A DNA stretch of 64,000 nt from an uncultured Muribaculaceae bacterium (GCA_910584365.1 CAJUAF010000008.1:1-64000); one strand, 5' to 3'; counted from the stretch's first letter, positions 40,885-51,209 are shown. Notes: generated by a model not told the origin, from the letters alone. Made by a program: numbers and translations.

Positions 40885-42261
40885 TTATTCTTTGGCTTTG
40901 AGGGCGGCTGCCAGCTGGGGCACCACGGCGCCGATGTCGCCTGCCCCGGCTGTCAACAGGAGGTCAAAGTTACGGTTTTTTATCGTGGGAATCAAGTCCT
41001 TCAGGGGAATTAATGTCTTTTTTTCTACATTTATCCTGTCGAAAATGATTCCGGATGTCACTCCCGGGATAGGCTCCTCGCGGGCGGGATAGATGTCGAG
41101 CAGGATTACCTCGTCGGCCAGGGAAAGGGCTTCGGCGAATCCTTCGGCGAAATCGCGGGTGCGCGTATAAAGGTGAGGCTGGAAGGCCACGGTCAGTTTC
41201 CTGTCGGGATAGAGTGCCTTCACCGAGGAGATGGCTGCCTTGAGTTCGTCGGGATGATGGGCGTAGTCGTCGATCATCACGCGGCCCTGCGGTCCCTCTT
41301 CTTTGTAGACGACCTCGAAACGACGGTGGGCGCCCTGGAAAGAACCTATCGCCTGACGTGCCTTGGCGGCGTCGAAGGCTCCGGAGAGGTAGCAGGCGGC
41401 CAGGGCTGCTACGGCGTTCTCGATATTGATTTCCACCGGGACGCCAAGTTCGATGTTGCGGATGATGCCGTCGGGATAGACGAAGTCGAAGGTTATCACT
41501 CCGTGGTCGGAGCGGATATAGGAGGCATGGAAATCACCTTCGTCGCGCGAATAGGTGTAGACGCGCACGCCCTCGCGGGGACGCGGCTTGAGCTTCAGTC
41601 CTTTGTGGAGGACCAGAGCCCCGCCTGGAGTCACCAGCTCGGTGAACCGGGCGAATCCCTCGAGGTATTCCTCTTCGGTGCCGTATATGTCGAGATGGTC
41701 GGGATCGGTGGAGGTGATGACGGCGATGTAGGGGGTCAGCTGATGGAATGAACGGTCGAATTCGTCGGCTTCCACAACCGAGAAAGCGCTCGACGGGGAG
41801 AGCAGGAAGTTGGAGTTATAGTTGCGCAGGACTCCTCCGAGGAAAGCGTTGCTTCCTACTCCCTCGGTCTCCATGATATGGGCGGCCATCGAGGAGGTGG
41901 TTGTCTTTCCGTGGGTTCCGGCGAAGCAGAGGGCTTTCGAGTTGCGGGTGATGAGTCCCAGTACTACGGCGCGTTTCACCACCTCGAATCCGCCCTGGCG
42001 GAACCAGGTAAGTATCCTGTTGTCATCCGGGATGGCGGGGGTGTAGACAACCAGTGTCATCTCCGGATTGCGAAACCCGGCGGGAATCGTGGTCTCGTCG
42101 TCGGTAAAAGTGATTTCCACCCCTTCGGCGGCCAGTGCGTCGGTCAGTTCCGACGGTGTACGGTCATATCCGGCCACTTTGCAACCTTTGGAGAGAAAAT
42201 AGCGCTCGAGGGCGGCCATGCCGATCCCTCCGGCTCCTACGAAATATATGTTATTCTTCAT
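40885..42261 (-). CDS. murC: UDP-N-acetylmuramate--L-alanine ligase
   Basis: The ATG at 42261 (MKNNIYFVGAGGIGMAALERY) gives 458 residues, typical for MurC; an in-frame TTG 9 nt earlier is unlikely. The N-terminal Rossmann motif is GAGGIGM, the ATP loop is AGTHGKTTTSSM, and the central domain has TSTDPDHLDIYG and DDYAHHPDELKA, the C-terminal Mur signature. It adds L-Ala to UDP-MurNAc, the first step of the stem peptide. It lies between murG and ftsQ. Confidence 0.96.
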   Translation of the reverse strand: MKNNIYFVGAGGIGMAALERYFLSKGCKVAGYDRTPSELTDALAAEGVEITFTDDETTIPAGFRNPEMTLVVYTPAIPDDNRILTWFRQGGFEVVKRAVVLGLITRNSKALCFAGTHGKTTTSSMAAHIMETEGVGSNAFLGGVLRNYNSNFLLSPSSAFSVVEADEFDRSFHQLTPYIAVITSTDPDHLDIYGTEEEYLEGFARFTELVTPGGALVLHKGLKLKPRPREGVRVYTYSRDEGDFHASYIRSDHGVITFDFVYPDGIIRNIELGVPVEINIENAVAALAACYLSGAFDAAKARQAIGSFQGAHRRFEVVYKEEGPQGRVMIDDYAHHPDELKAAISSVKALYPDRKLTVAFQPHLYTRTRDFAEGFAEALSLADEVILLDIYPAREEPIPGVTSGIIFDRINVEKKTLIPLKDLIPTIKNRNFDLLLTAGAGDIGAVVPQLAAALKAKE

Positions 42262-42300
42262 CTTCTTCAATGTTAAATGTCAACCGATACCGGAGAGAGA

Positions 42301-43404
42301 TTAGCCGATAATTGAGAGGAGGCGGTCCACGATTCGGTCATCCGCCCCAGGAAGCGCCATTTTCAGGGCGTTCTCCGAAATGGATTTCCGCAGGGCCGGA
42401 TCATCGAGCAGCCGTTTCACCTGCGGGGCGAGCTGCTCGCGGCAGTCTTTGTCGAGAACCATTATCGCGGCATCGCGCGAAGCCAGTGCCTGGGCGTTCT
42501 TGCGCTGATGGTCCTCGGCCACGTTGGGGGAGGGGACCAGGATGGACGGAACTCCCGTCAGCTGGATTTCGCTGATGGTCGACGCTCCGGCCCGGGAGAC
42601 CATTACGTCGGCGGCGCGGTACACCAGGTCCATGCGCCCCACGAAAGGTACTACCTGCACCCGGTCGGCGCCGTATTTTTCCACTATCGGAGCGGTTTCA
42701 GCCTGGCAGCGCTCCGAGTAGAGCTTCCCGGTCTGCCACAGCACCGATGCTCCGGTTTCCAGAATCGCGCCGAACGATTCGATCATGGCTTCATTGATGG
42801 TGCGGGCGCCGAGACTTCCGCCGACGACAACCACCAGGGGGCGTCCGGCGTCGAATCCCAGCTCTTTTTTGGCCTCTTCGCGGGGTGCGGACGCCGTGGC
42901 GATTTCGTGGCGCACGGGATTGCCGGTGAGGGTGATCGCTTCGGCGGGGAAAAAGCGCTCCATCCCGTCGTAGGCCACGCAGATGGCCCTGGCCTTTTTG
43001 GCCAGCAGTTTGTTGGTCACTCCGGCGTAGGAGTTCTGTTCCTGGAGCAGGGTCGGAATCCCACGCTTCTGGGCTTCCTTGAGCATCGGGCCGGACGCAT
43101 AGCCTCCGACACCCACACAGGCGTCGGGCCGGAAATCTTTCAGCACCTTGCGGGCCAGACGCATACTTTTCCAAAGCTTCGCCAGCACCCGGAAATTACG
43201 CCAGGGTCGCCGGCGGTCGAAGCCGGCCACCGGGAGCCCTACGATTTCGTATCCGGCCGCCGGAACGCGCTCCATCTCCATGCGCCCCAGGGCGCCTACG
43301 AAGAGGATTTCGGTGTCGGGCTTGCGGCGCCGCAGTGCGTTGGCGATTGACAGCGCCGGGAAAATATGTCCTCCGGTACCACCACCGGAAATAAGGATTT
43401 TCAT
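42301..43404 (-). CDS. murG: UDP-GlcNAc transferase to lipid I (MurG)
   Basis: This 367-residue GT-B enzyme converts lipid I to lipid II on the inner membrane face. It has the N-terminal glycine loop SGGGTGGHIFPALSIA, the GVGGYASGPML loop, LLQEQNSYAGVTNK, the donor-site VVGGSLGARTINEA and MVSRAGASTISEI near the C terminus. Length is normal. It lies 39 nt upstream of murC and after ftsW in the usual order. Confidence 0.97.
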   Translation of the reverse strand: MKILISGGGTGGHIFPALSIANALRRRKPDTEILFVGALGRMEMERVPAAGYEIVGLPVAGFDRRRPWRNFRVLAKLWKSMRLARKVLKDFRPDACVGVGGYASGPMLKEAQKRGIPTLLQEQNSYAGVTNKLLAKKARAICVAYDGMERFFPAEAITLTGNPVRHEIATASAPREEAKKELGFDAGRPLVVVVGGSLGARTINEAMIESFGAILETGASVLWQTGKLYSERCQAETAPIVEKYGADRVQVVPFVGRMDLVYRAADVMVSRAGASTISEIQLTGVPSILVPSPNVAEDHQRKNAQALASRDAAIMVLDKDCREQLAPQVKRLLDDPALRKSISENALKMALPGADDRIVDRLLSIIG

Positions 43405-43486
43405 TGCTTTTTTACGTTAAGTCGGTGAAAGAGGGTAAGCTGCATCCTGGAAAAGAGAGGTGTTCAGGGAGCTTCGCTCCGGCGGG

Positions 43487-44803
43487 TCACTGATGGCGCG
43501 CCAGGATATTTTCCGCTGTAAGTTCGGCGGGCAGTTCCGCGATTTCAGCCCTGACGTCGCGGTTGCGGTTTGTCTGGGCCGCGAAACGGCTTACCGAGAG
43601 CATGATGCCGAAAGCGATCGAGGTGACTATGATGGAGGAGCCTCCTTTTGAAATCAGCGGCAGCGGCTGTCCCGAGACGGGGAATACGCCGGTCACGATA
43701 GCCATATGGAAGAGCGCCTGCAGGACTATCATCACTGCCATACCCATCACAAGGAGCGCCGGAAACGCCCGGCTGCATCTGGAGGCGATTGCCCCGGCTC
43801 TTCCCAATAGGCAGAGGTAGAGGAACAGCAGACAGAAACCGCCCGCAAAGCCCCAGTCCTCGACGATAATCGCGTAGATATAATCGGAGAAGGCCAGGGG
43901 GAGGCGGGCCGTCTCGCGGGAGTTGCCGGGAAGCACCCCGAACCATGAACCGTTGGCCTGGGCCATATAGGAATACATCTCCTGGCGGTTGATGGCGGTG
44001 ATAGGCTGGTCATATTTGGGGACGGTGTCGGCGGCCCAGCGGTCGAGACGCCCGCGCCAGGTGCCGGTGCGTTCCATTGTCTTCCGGTTCCCCTGGGCGT
44101 CCTTGCCGGTCTCGGCGATCATCGTAGTCTCGTCGGCGGCTGTTTCAGCATTCCGGGCTTTGTATATCATCCCGCATCCGGCGATGACGCCGTAGGCCAC
44201 AAGCACCAGGGCGAATTTCTTCAGCTGGACTCCGCCGATGAGCATCATCGACATGGAGATGCCCATCAGCAGGATGGTATTGGTGAGTCCCTGGGAGAAG
44301 AGCAGACCGCCGCAGAGGAGTACGAAAGCCGCACAGGCCATGACTCCCCCGGTAGTAACCCCTTCCCGCTCGCGGGTGACGGCGATGATACGGGCGATGA
44401 ACAGAACCACGGCCAGTTTCAGCAGTTCGGCCGACTGCAGCGCGATTCCGAACAGGCTCATCGAGCGGCGTGCGCCGTTGATGATCTGCCCCTTGAAGAG
44501 AACGTAGACGGCCACCACAAGCGCGAACACCACGAAGACGGGAGTCAGCGAATAGAGCCATTTGAATTTGAGCCGCGAAAGCCCCACGGTAATGCCGATG
44601 CCGAGCAGGAGCATCATGCCGTGGCGCAGCAGCGGACCGAAGACATTGGATGCCTGCACCTCGCGGGAGGAGGCGCTGTAAAGCTCGACGATGGAAATCG
44701 CCAGGAGGGCTATGTAGATGGCCCAGATATATTTGTCGGCTTTGCGGGGCTGTTCGGGTGTGCCGGAGTAGCCGGGTAAGTGATTCTGATTTTCGGTTGC
44801 CAT
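43487..44803 (-). CDS. ftsW: SEDS-family peptidoglycan polymerase FtsW
   Basis: I start at the ATG at 44803 (MATENQNHLPGYSG), 28 nt after murD, giving 438 residues; the longer frame would overlap murD. About ten membrane segments are visible (YIWAIYIALLAISIVELYSA, HGMMLLLGIGITVGL and others). SEDS features include FKGQIINGARRSM with the essential-acid region, SDYIYAIIVEDWGFAGG and GQPLPLISKGGSS near the end. A soluble loop (about 215-290) between segments is larger than in E. coli. It works with the FtsI transpeptidase in septal wall synthesis. Confidence 0.94.
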   Translation of the reverse strand: MATENQNHLPGYSGTPEQPRKADKYIWAIYIALLAISIVELYSASSREVQASNVFGPLLRHGMMLLLGIGITVGLSRLKFKWLYSLTPVFVVFALVVAVYVLFKGQIINGARRSMSLFGIALQSAELLKLAVVLFIARIIAVTREREGVTTGGVMACAAFVLLCGGLLFSQGLTNTILLMGISMSMMLIGGVQLKKFALVLVAYGVIAGCGMIYKARNAETAADETTMIAETGKDAQGNRKTMERTGTWRGRLDRWAADTVPKYDQPITAINRQEMYSYMAQANGSWFGVLPGNSRETARLPLAFSDYIYAIIVEDWGFAGGFCLLFLYLCLLGRAGAIASRCSRAFPALLVMGMAVMIVLQALFHMAIVTGVFPVSGQPLPLISKGGSSIIVTSIAFGIMLSVSRFAAQTNRNRDVRAEIAELPAELTAENILARHQ

Positions 44804-44831
44804 GTCAGGGAGAGGTATGGGGGAAGATTGA

Positions 44832-46229
44832 TTATTTTTCGTCGGTGAGTCGGCGGACGGCGTCCTTGAACTGGCGTCCGCGGTCCTCATAGCTTTTGAA
44901 GAGGTCGAAAGAGGCGCAGCAGGGGGAGAGAAGGACGGTGTCCCCTTTCTCGGAAAGCATCCGGCAGGTGTCTACGGCCTCGTCAAGGGAACCTGTGGAG
45001 ATGACCGCATCGACGTGGCCGTTGAAAAAGTCCACGATTTTCTCGTTGTGGAGTCCCATCGCCACTATCGCCTTCACTTTCTTTTCCACCAGGGGGAGGA
45101 TTTCGGAATAATCGTTCCCCTTGTCCTTTCCTCCGAGGATAAGGATGGTCGATTTGTTGTCGGGCATCGATTCCAGGGCATACCAGCAGGAGTTGACGTT
45201 TGTGGCCTTCGAGTCGTTGATCCAGCGGACGCCGTCCTTTTCTCCGGCGAATTCCAGACGGTGTTCGACCCCTTCGAAGTTGCTCAGGGCGCGGCGCAGG
45301 GAGTCCTTGCGTATGTCGAGCAGACAGGCACTCAGACCGGCAGCCATGGAGTTGAACAGATTGTGGAGGCCGCGCAGGGAGAGTTCCGTGCGGAGAATCT
45401 CGAAATCCTCTTCAGGAGTGTTGAACACCACTTTGCCGTCGGCGTCGACCCAGGCGGCGGAATCCTCATGGCGGTGTTCCGAGAAAGGATACAGCCGGGC
45501 TTCCGTCTCGATGCGGCGGAGCTGGGCGGTGATGACGGGGTCATCCTCCCAGTAGATGAAGGCGTCCGTCGGGGTAAGATTCTGGAGGATACGGAACTTG
45601 GCGTTGATATAGTTCTGCATCTCGAAGTTGTAGCGGTCGAGATGATCGGGGGTGATGTTGAGGATTACGGCGATGTTGGCGTGGAAGCGGTACATATTCT
45701 CCAGCTGGAAAGAGGAGAGTTCCACCACGTAGACATCATGGTCGCTCTCGGCCACCTGCCATGCCAGCGATTTGCCGACGTTTCCGGCCAGCCCGACGTT
45801 CAGCCCGGCCTCGCGCAGTATATGGTAGATGAGCATCGTGGTCGTGGTCTTGCCGTTGGAGCCGGTGATGCAGACCATCTTTGCGTCGGAATGGCGCCCT
45901 GCAAGCTCGATTTCCGAAATGACGGGGGTACCCTGCGCGGAAAGTTTTTCCACGAGAGGTGCCGTCGGGGGGATACCCGGCGACTTGACCACTTCGTCGG
46001 CGTTGAGAATCAGCGCCTCGGTGTGTCCCTCCTGCTCGAAGGGGATGCCGCGGCGGGTGAGTTCGTCGGCATAGCGCGGGGCGATACTCCCGGCGTCGGA
46101 AAGGAATACGTCCATGCCGAGTTTCTTGCCGAGGATGGCGGCACCGACCCCGCTCTCTCCTCCGCCGAGAATCACAAGGCGGTGGCCGGCGGTCTCTATG
46201 TTGTTGTCGATATTTTCTTTTGTTTCCAT
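44832..46229 (-). CDS. murD: UDP-MurNAc-L-Ala--D-glutamate ligase
   Basis: This 465-residue Mur ligase adds D-Glu. It has the N-terminal VILGGGESGVGAAILGKK, the ATP loop TGSNGKTTTTMLIYHI, LNITPDHLDRYNFEMQNY, the HRLEFAGEKDGVRWINDSKATN signature split across the C-terminal domain, and LILGGKDKGNDY. It has normal size and lies 23 nt downstream of mraY and upstream of ftsW. Confidence 0.97.
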   Translation of the reverse strand: METKENIDNNIETAGHRLVILGGGESGVGAAILGKKLGMDVFLSDAGSIAPRYADELTRRGIPFEQEGHTEALILNADEVVKSPGIPPTAPLVEKLSAQGTPVISEIELAGRHSDAKMVCITGSNGKTTTTMLIYHILREAGLNVGLAGNVGKSLAWQVAESDHDVYVVELSSFQLENMYRFHANIAVILNITPDHLDRYNFEMQNYINAKFRILQNLTPTDAFIYWEDDPVITAQLRRIETEARLYPFSEHRHEDSAAWVDADGKVVFNTPEEDFEILRTELSLRGLHNLFNSMAAGLSACLLDIRKDSLRRALSNFEGVEHRLEFAGEKDGVRWINDSKATNVNSCWYALESMPDNKSTILILGGKDKGNDYSEILPLVEKKVKAIVAMGLHNEKIVDFFNGHVDAVISTGSLDEAVDTCRMLSEKGDTVLLSPCCASFDLFKSYEDRGRQFKDAVRRLTDEK

Positions 46230-46252
46230 ATGTGATTACTGATTGCTGTTTG

Positions 46253-47518
46253 TCAGCGGATTTTGAGTGTGACGAAAGTGATGACGGCCAGGAAGATGCA
46301 TACGATCCAGAAGCGCGTCACGATTTTGGATTCGGGAATCGCCTGGAGCGGTTTCTGCCAAAGGGCGTCGATACCCGAGTTGCCGGCTTTCTGGAAATGA
46401 TGGTGCAGGGGGGTCATCTTGAAGATGCGGCGTCCGGTGCCGGTCCGTTTTTTGGTGTACTTGAAGTAACCGACCTGGAGCATTACCGAAAGGTCTTCCA
46501 CGTAGAAGATGGCGCACAGCAGGGGGAGGAGGAGTTCCTTGTGGGTAAGGATGGCAAGCACGGCGATGATTCCCCCGAGGGTGAGCGAACCGGTGTCCCC
46601 CATGAAGACCTGAGCCGGGAAGGCGTTGTACCACAGGAACCCGATGAGGGCGCCGATGAAGGCCGCGCAGAACACCGACAGCTCCTCGCTGCCGGGGATA
46701 TACATTATATTAAGGTAGGAGGAGTAGATTACGGAGCCTCCGAGATAGGCCATGATGGCCAGGGCCACGGCGATGATGGCCGAACATCCCGCCGCCAGGC
46801 CGTCGAGGCCGTCGGTGAGGTTGGCGCCGTTGGAAGTGGCGGTGACGATGAAAATCGCCACCAGGATGAACAGCACCCATCCGGCGGTCTGGGCGTGGTC
46901 GCCGGCCCATTGTGTCAGCCAGGCGTAGTCGAAGTTGTTCTCCTTGACGAAGGGTATGGTTGTCTGCGTGGCCTTGATGTTCTCGGTCTCGTAGATTACC
47001 TCTTCTACTTCGTTGGAGGTGGCGTTGATTATCTCGTGGTTCTGGCGGATTACGATGTCGGGGGAAAAGAGCATCGTAAGGCCCACGATAAGTCCCAGGC
47101 CCACCTGCCCTATGATCTTGAATTTGCCGCTCATGCCGTCCTTGTTGTGGCGGGCGATTTTCAGATAATCGTCGGCGAAACCCAGGGCGCCGAGCCATAC
47201 GGTGGCCACCAGCATCAGAATCATGTAGATATTGCCCAGTTTGCCTACAAGCAGACAGGGAACTACGGTGGCCAGGATGATGATGACGCCCCCCATCGTC
47301 GGGGTGCCGGTCTTCTTCATCTGCCCCTCCAGGCCGAGGTTGCGCACGATTTCGCCGACCTGCATCTTCTGCAGCCGGTCGATGATCTTGCGCCCGAACA
47401 CCAGGGCGATGAACAGCGACAGGATAAGCGCCGCCCCGGAGCGGAAGGTTATGTAGTCCATCAGGCGCGCTCCGGGGAAACCGGTGCCTTCGAGCCAGTG
47501 GAAAAGATAGTAAAGCAT
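46253..47518 (-). CDS. mraY: Phospho-MurNAc-pentapeptide transferase
   Basis: This 421-residue membrane enzyme makes lipid I on undecaprenyl phosphate. It is longer than the 360 of E. coli because of an insertion of about 50 residues (HEIINATSNEVEEVIYETEN) between membrane segments, which is common in Bacteroidetes. Catalytic motifs are visible: GTPTMGGVII, LGFADDYLKI, NLTDGLDGLAAG and PAQVFMGDTGSLTLGG, with the histidine-rich end MTPLHHHFQKAG. It lies between murE and murD, with no murF. Confidence 0.97.
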   Translation of the reverse strand: MLYYLFHWLEGTGFPGARLMDYITFRSGAALILSLFIALVFGRKIIDRLQKMQVGEIVRNLGLEGQMKKTGTPTMGGVIIILATVVPCLLVGKLGNIYMILMLVATVWLGALGFADDYLKIARHNKDGMSGKFKIIGQVGLGLIVGLTMLFSPDIVIRQNHEIINATSNEVEEVIYETENIKATQTTIPFVKENNFDYAWLTQWAGDHAQTAGWVLFILVAIFIVTATSNGANLTDGLDGLAAGCSAIIAVALAIMAYLGGSVIYSSYLNIMYIPGSEELSVFCAAFIGALIGFLWYNAFPAQVFMGDTGSLTLGGIIAVLAILTHKELLLPLLCAIFYVEDLSVMLQVGYFKYTKKRTGTGRRIFKMTPLHHHFQKAGNSGIDALWQKPLQAIPESKIVTRFWIVCIFLAVITFVTLKIR

Positions 47519-47558
47519 ATCGGATTGCTTTGGGGTTGGTTAAGTAATCATGGAGGAA

Positions 47559-49016
47559 TCACTCGGCGGCGAAGAGTCCGCGGACAATCTCGGCGTCATC
47601 GAAATGATGCTTTATGCCGCGGATTTCCTGGTAATCCTCATGTCCCTTTCCGGCGATGAGAATCACGTCGCCCCTGGAAGCACCGGAGACGGCTGTGGCA
47701 ATGGCCTCGCGGCGGTCGGCGATGCTGACGGTCTTTTCCCGTAGCTCGGGGGAGTCGAGACCCGCTTCCATGTCGTGGAGAATATCCAGGGGGTTCTCGA
47801 AGCGGGGATTGTCGGAGGTGAGAATCACCCGGTCGGAAAGCCGGGCGGCCTCGCGGGCCATTATGGGGCGTTTCCCTTTGTCGCGGTTACCGCCGGCGCC
47901 CACTACTGTGATGATGCGTCCCCCCTGTCCGACAACCTCGCGGATTGCCGTCAGCACGTTGACGACGGCGTCGGGGGTGTGGGCGTAATCCACAATTGCC
48001 GTGCAGCCCTGCGGGGAGTGGAACGTCTGGAAGCGTCCGGCCACGGGAATCAGCCGGCTCATGGCCACCAGCACTTTGTCGACCGGCCAGCCCAGGGATA
48101 TGGATGCGCCGTAGACTGCCGTCAGGTTGTAGGCGTTGAAGCGTCCGGTAAAGCGGACCTCCACTTCCTTGCCGTTCAGGCTCAGGAGGGTGCCGTCCAG
48201 ACGGCTTTCGATGATGCGTCCCATGAAGTCGGCCATCGAGCGCAGGGAGTAGGTCAGCTTGCGGGCCGCCGTGTTCTGGAGCATCACTTCCCCTACCTTG
48301 TCGTCGATGTTCGTGAGGGCGAAGGCCTCGGCGGGAAGTCCGTCGAAGAAGCTTTTCTTGGCGTTGAGGTAGTTCTGTACGGTCTTGTGGTAGTCGAGGT
48401 GATCGCGGGTGAGGTTGGTGAACACACCTCCGGCGAAAGTCAGTCCGGCGATGCGGTGCTGGTCGGCGGCGTGGGAGCTTACCTCCATGGCGGCGAAGGT
48501 GCATCCGGCTGCCACCATACGGGCAAGCAGTTCGTTGATGGTCAGTGCGTCGGGCGTAGTCTGGGAGGCGTGTACGGCTTCGGTGTCGACGTAATTTACT
48601 ACGGTGGAGAGCAGCCCGGCCTTGAAGCCCATAAGACGTGCCATCTCATAGATGAGCGTGGCGGTGGTGGTCTTTCCGTTTGTTCCGGTGACCCCTACGA
48701 GTTTCAGCTTCGAGGAGGGGTTGCCGTACCATGCCGACGCGAGTAATCCCAGAGCGATTGCCGAATTGCGGACCACGATTACGGTGGTGCCGTCGGGAAT
48801 TTCGGCCGGCATCTCCTCGGCCACGATAGCCGAGAGGCCGCTTGCGGCCAGGGTGGGTATGAACGAATGGCCGTCGACGGTAACGCCGCGGACGGCAACG
48901 AACATCCCTCCCCGGGCTGCCTTGCGGGAATCAGCCGTCAGGGAGGTCACTGTCTTGTCAAGGGAACCTTCGGTTTTTACGATGTCGAGGTTTTCTATAA
49001 GTTGTCTGAGCTTCAC
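47559..49016 (-). CDS. murE: UDP-MurNAc-L-Ala-D-Glu--meso-diaminopimelate ligase
   Basis: This 485-residue Mur ligase adds the third stem amino acid. The ATP loop is VTGTNGKTTTATLIYEM, followed by FTNLTRDHLDYHKTVQNY. The motif DNPR in LTSDNPRFENP is the hallmark of meso-diaminopimelate-specific enzymes, so the wall is predicted to be the usual Gram-negative DAP type. Domain 1 begins LRQLIENLDIV. It lies 71 nt after ftsI. Confidence 0.96.
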   Translation of the reverse strand: MKLRQLIENLDIVKTEGSLDKTVTSLTADSRKAARGGMFVAVRGVTVDGHSFIPTLAASGLSAIVAEEMPAEIPDGTTVIVVRNSAIALGLLASAWYGNPSSKLKLVGVTGTNGKTTTATLIYEMARLMGFKAGLLSTVVNYVDTEAVHASQTTPDALTINELLARMVAAGCTFAAMEVSSHAADQHRIAGLTFAGGVFTNLTRDHLDYHKTVQNYLNAKKSFFDGLPAEAFALTNIDDKVGEVMLQNTAARKLTYSLRSMADFMGRIIESRLDGTLLSLNGKEVEVRFTGRFNAYNLTAVYGASISLGWPVDKVLVAMSRLIPVAGRFQTFHSPQGCTAIVDYAHTPDAVVNVLTAIREVVGQGGRIITVVGAGGNRDKGKRPIMAREAARLSDRVILTSDNPRFENPLDILHDMEAGLDSPELREKTVSIADRREAIATAVSGASRGDVILIAGKGHEDYQEIRGIKHHFDDAEIVRGLFAAE

Positions 49017-49087
49017 TTTCGGAAGAATATTAATTTCGGAAGAATATGGGATATGTTATCGTTATCTTGTCTCGGGGAGGGAGCAGG

Positions 49088-51166
49088 TCAGGGAGCCAGG
49101 GCGAGGGTGACGCGGGTGCCGGGAGTGGCTAAGGTCCCTTCGGCGGGAAGCTGCGAGCGGACATAGCCCGAACCGGTCACCGCTACGTTGAAGCCCGCTT
49201 TCTCCAGGGCCACGATAGCGTCGCGGATTCCGAGCCCTCTGACGGAGGGTACCGTTCCGCTCGGCATTTTCCGGGGGGTGGCGGGATGTACCTCCTGGGT
49301 GATTCCGGCGGCCTTGCGTATCGACTTGTGGCGGTTGGCATCGGTCGAGCCGTAGAGCATCGCCCGGTGGCTTTCCCCGGCGCCGGCCGTATAGTCGGAG
49401 GCGTTGTCGAGCATCCCGCGGGAATACATCTTCAGGGCGATGTTGCGCATCACCTGCCCGGAGGTGGAGGCGGCGCCGAACATATTCCGCTTGGGATAGA
49501 AGGTCAGAACCATGCAGGAATACTTGGGATTGTCGGCGGGGAAGAAGCCGCAGAAAGCCAGGCGCTTGCGGGCGGTGTTGTACTGGCGCGTGGCGGGATC
49601 GACGGAGTAACAGGTACCTGTCTTGCCGGCCAGGGCCACTTTGTCGCTCTTGAGCGAGCGCCCCGTTCCGTGGTCACCCCAGACAACCTGCCTGAGCATA
49701 TACTGCATCTTGCGGGCGTTCTCCTCCGAGCAGATGCGCTCGCGGATATAGCTGACGGGAATAACGGAGTCGAAGTTTTCGGTATGCAGGCCGCTTACAA
49801 GGCGCGGACGCACGTATTTGCCGCCGTTGGCGATGGCGTTGTAGATGGAGAGGGTATAGATGGGGGGAATCTGCGACGCATAGCCGTAGCACATACGCGA
49901 GAGGTCCACCCGCGAGGGTTCGGGATTGAAATAGGGAGTGCGTTCGCCGGCGATTCCGGTGTGCATCGGGTCGAGGAACCCGATGGAGCGGAGGCGTTCG
50001 ACGAAGGCTTTCGGGTTCTTGTCGTAGCCGCGGGTGATGATGCGGGCCATGCCGATATTGGAGGATTGTTCGATGACTTCGCGGACACGCAGGGCCGAGT
50101 TGTAGTGGGAGTCGGTGATGGGGCGTCCTCCGGCGTAGGCCCAGCTTGAGCCGATCGGAATCATCTCCTCGAGATTGCTCACCAGTCCGTCTTCGAGAGC
50201 TATCATCATCGATATGGGTTTCACTACCGAACCCGGCTCGAAGCCGACGACGGCATAGTTCAGGGCCTCGATGTAGTCGGTGCCGTCGGCGTTGCGCTCC
50301 AGGTTGGAGATTGCCTTGATGTCTCCGGTCTTGACCTCCATGAGGATGGCGCATCCCCAGTCGGCCGAGCAGGAATCAAGCACGCGGTTGAGTTCGTTCT
50401 CGACGATATCCTGGAGGTTGATGTCGATTGTGGTGCGCAGGGAGTAGCCGGGAGTGGGCGGGATGTCGGTCCAGTTGACGATATTCTTCGTCAGGGGGAT
50501 TTTCTTGGCGATTCCGGGAACTCCGTAGAGCAGCGAGTCGAGGGCTTTCTCCAGGCCGGATATGCCATGGATTTCGGCGCATTCGGCGGTCTGGCCCACA
50601 CCGCCGACGGAGCGGCGCGCCATATCGCCGTAGGGATTGGAGCGCTTGAGGACGGATTCCACCGTCATGCCGTTGCGGTTGGGGTTTTTGATGTTGAAGA
50701 AGGGGAACGTCCTGAGCAGCTGCAGGTCGGCGAACGAGAGATTGTTGAGGACCAGGAACGCACGGGGACGCTTGGCGGGGTCGGTGTTCAGCGGTTTCTG
50801 TAGATGGGCGTACCAGGCTGCCTTGTCTCTTTTGGGGAAATGGACGGCCAGGGAATCGGCGATGGAGTCCAGGGCCTCGCGGTAACGGCTCTCCATGAAG
50901 CGCTCGGCGCGGAAGTCAAGGCGCACGGTGTAGAAGCGCAGGTTGGTGGCCAGGATGGAACCGTCGTCCGACAGGATTTCCCCGCGCTCGGGCAGGATGG
51001 TGTCGACGCGCTGCATCTCCCTCATGGCTTTCCGGTTCCAGTCGTCGGCATGGATTACCGTGGTGGAGAAGAGCTTATAGGAGATCGTTCCTGAAAACAA
51101 GAGAATCAGGATGGTGATCAGTCCGTAGCGGAAAAGGATATGCTTCTGGTTGGTTTTCTGCGACAT
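49088..51166 (-). CDS. ftsI: Septal penicillin-binding protein FtsI (PBP3) with C-terminal PASTA domain
   Basis: This 692-residue class B transpeptidase has one N-terminal membrane segment (YGLITILILLFSGTISYKLF), the dimerisation motif DTILPERGEILSDDGSILA and the transpeptidase motifs SVVK (313-316), SSN and KTG in ALAGKTGTCYS. It is about 100 residues longer than E. coli PBP3 because of a PASTA domain (about 635-692: GTVPSVRGLGIRDAIVALEK, GYVRSQLPAEGTLATPG). PASTA domains bind peptidoglycan or lipid II and are frequent in Bacteroidetes FtsI. It partners with FtsW. Confidence 0.95.
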   Translation of the reverse strand: MSQKTNQKHILFRYGLITILILLFSGTISYKLFSTTVIHADDWNRKAMREMQRVDTILPERGEILSDDGSILATNLRFYTVRLDFRAERFMESRYREALDSIADSLAVHFPKRDKAAWYAHLQKPLNTDPAKRPRAFLVLNNLSFADLQLLRTFPFFNIKNPNRNGMTVESVLKRSNPYGDMARRSVGGVGQTAECAEIHGISGLEKALDSLLYGVPGIAKKIPLTKNIVNWTDIPPTPGYSLRTTIDINLQDIVENELNRVLDSCSADWGCAILMEVKTGDIKAISNLERNADGTDYIEALNYAVVGFEPGSVVKPISMMIALEDGLVSNLEEMIPIGSSWAYAGGRPITDSHYNSALRVREVIEQSSNIGMARIITRGYDKNPKAFVERLRSIGFLDPMHTGIAGERTPYFNPEPSRVDLSRMCYGYASQIPPIYTLSIYNAIANGGKYVRPRLVSGLHTENFDSVIPVSYIRERICSEENARKMQYMLRQVVWGDHGTGRSLKSDKVALAGKTGTCYSVDPATRQYNTARKRLAFCGFFPADNPKYSCMVLTFYPKRNMFGAASTSGQVMRNIALKMYSRGMLDNASDYTAGAGESHRAMLYGSTDANRHKSIRKAAGITQEVHPATPRKMPSGTVPSVRGLGIRDAIVALEKAGFNVAVTGSGYVRSQLPAEGTLATPGTRVTLALAP

Positions 51167-51209
51167 AATTGCTTGATGAAGGGAGATTGTACGGAAAGTG
51201 AGGGATGAA

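Noticed and set aside
43487..44890. Longer FtsW starting inside murD
   Set aside because: The first 29 residues overlap the murD end and are low-complexity; MATENQ at 44803 is a natural start after the murD stop.
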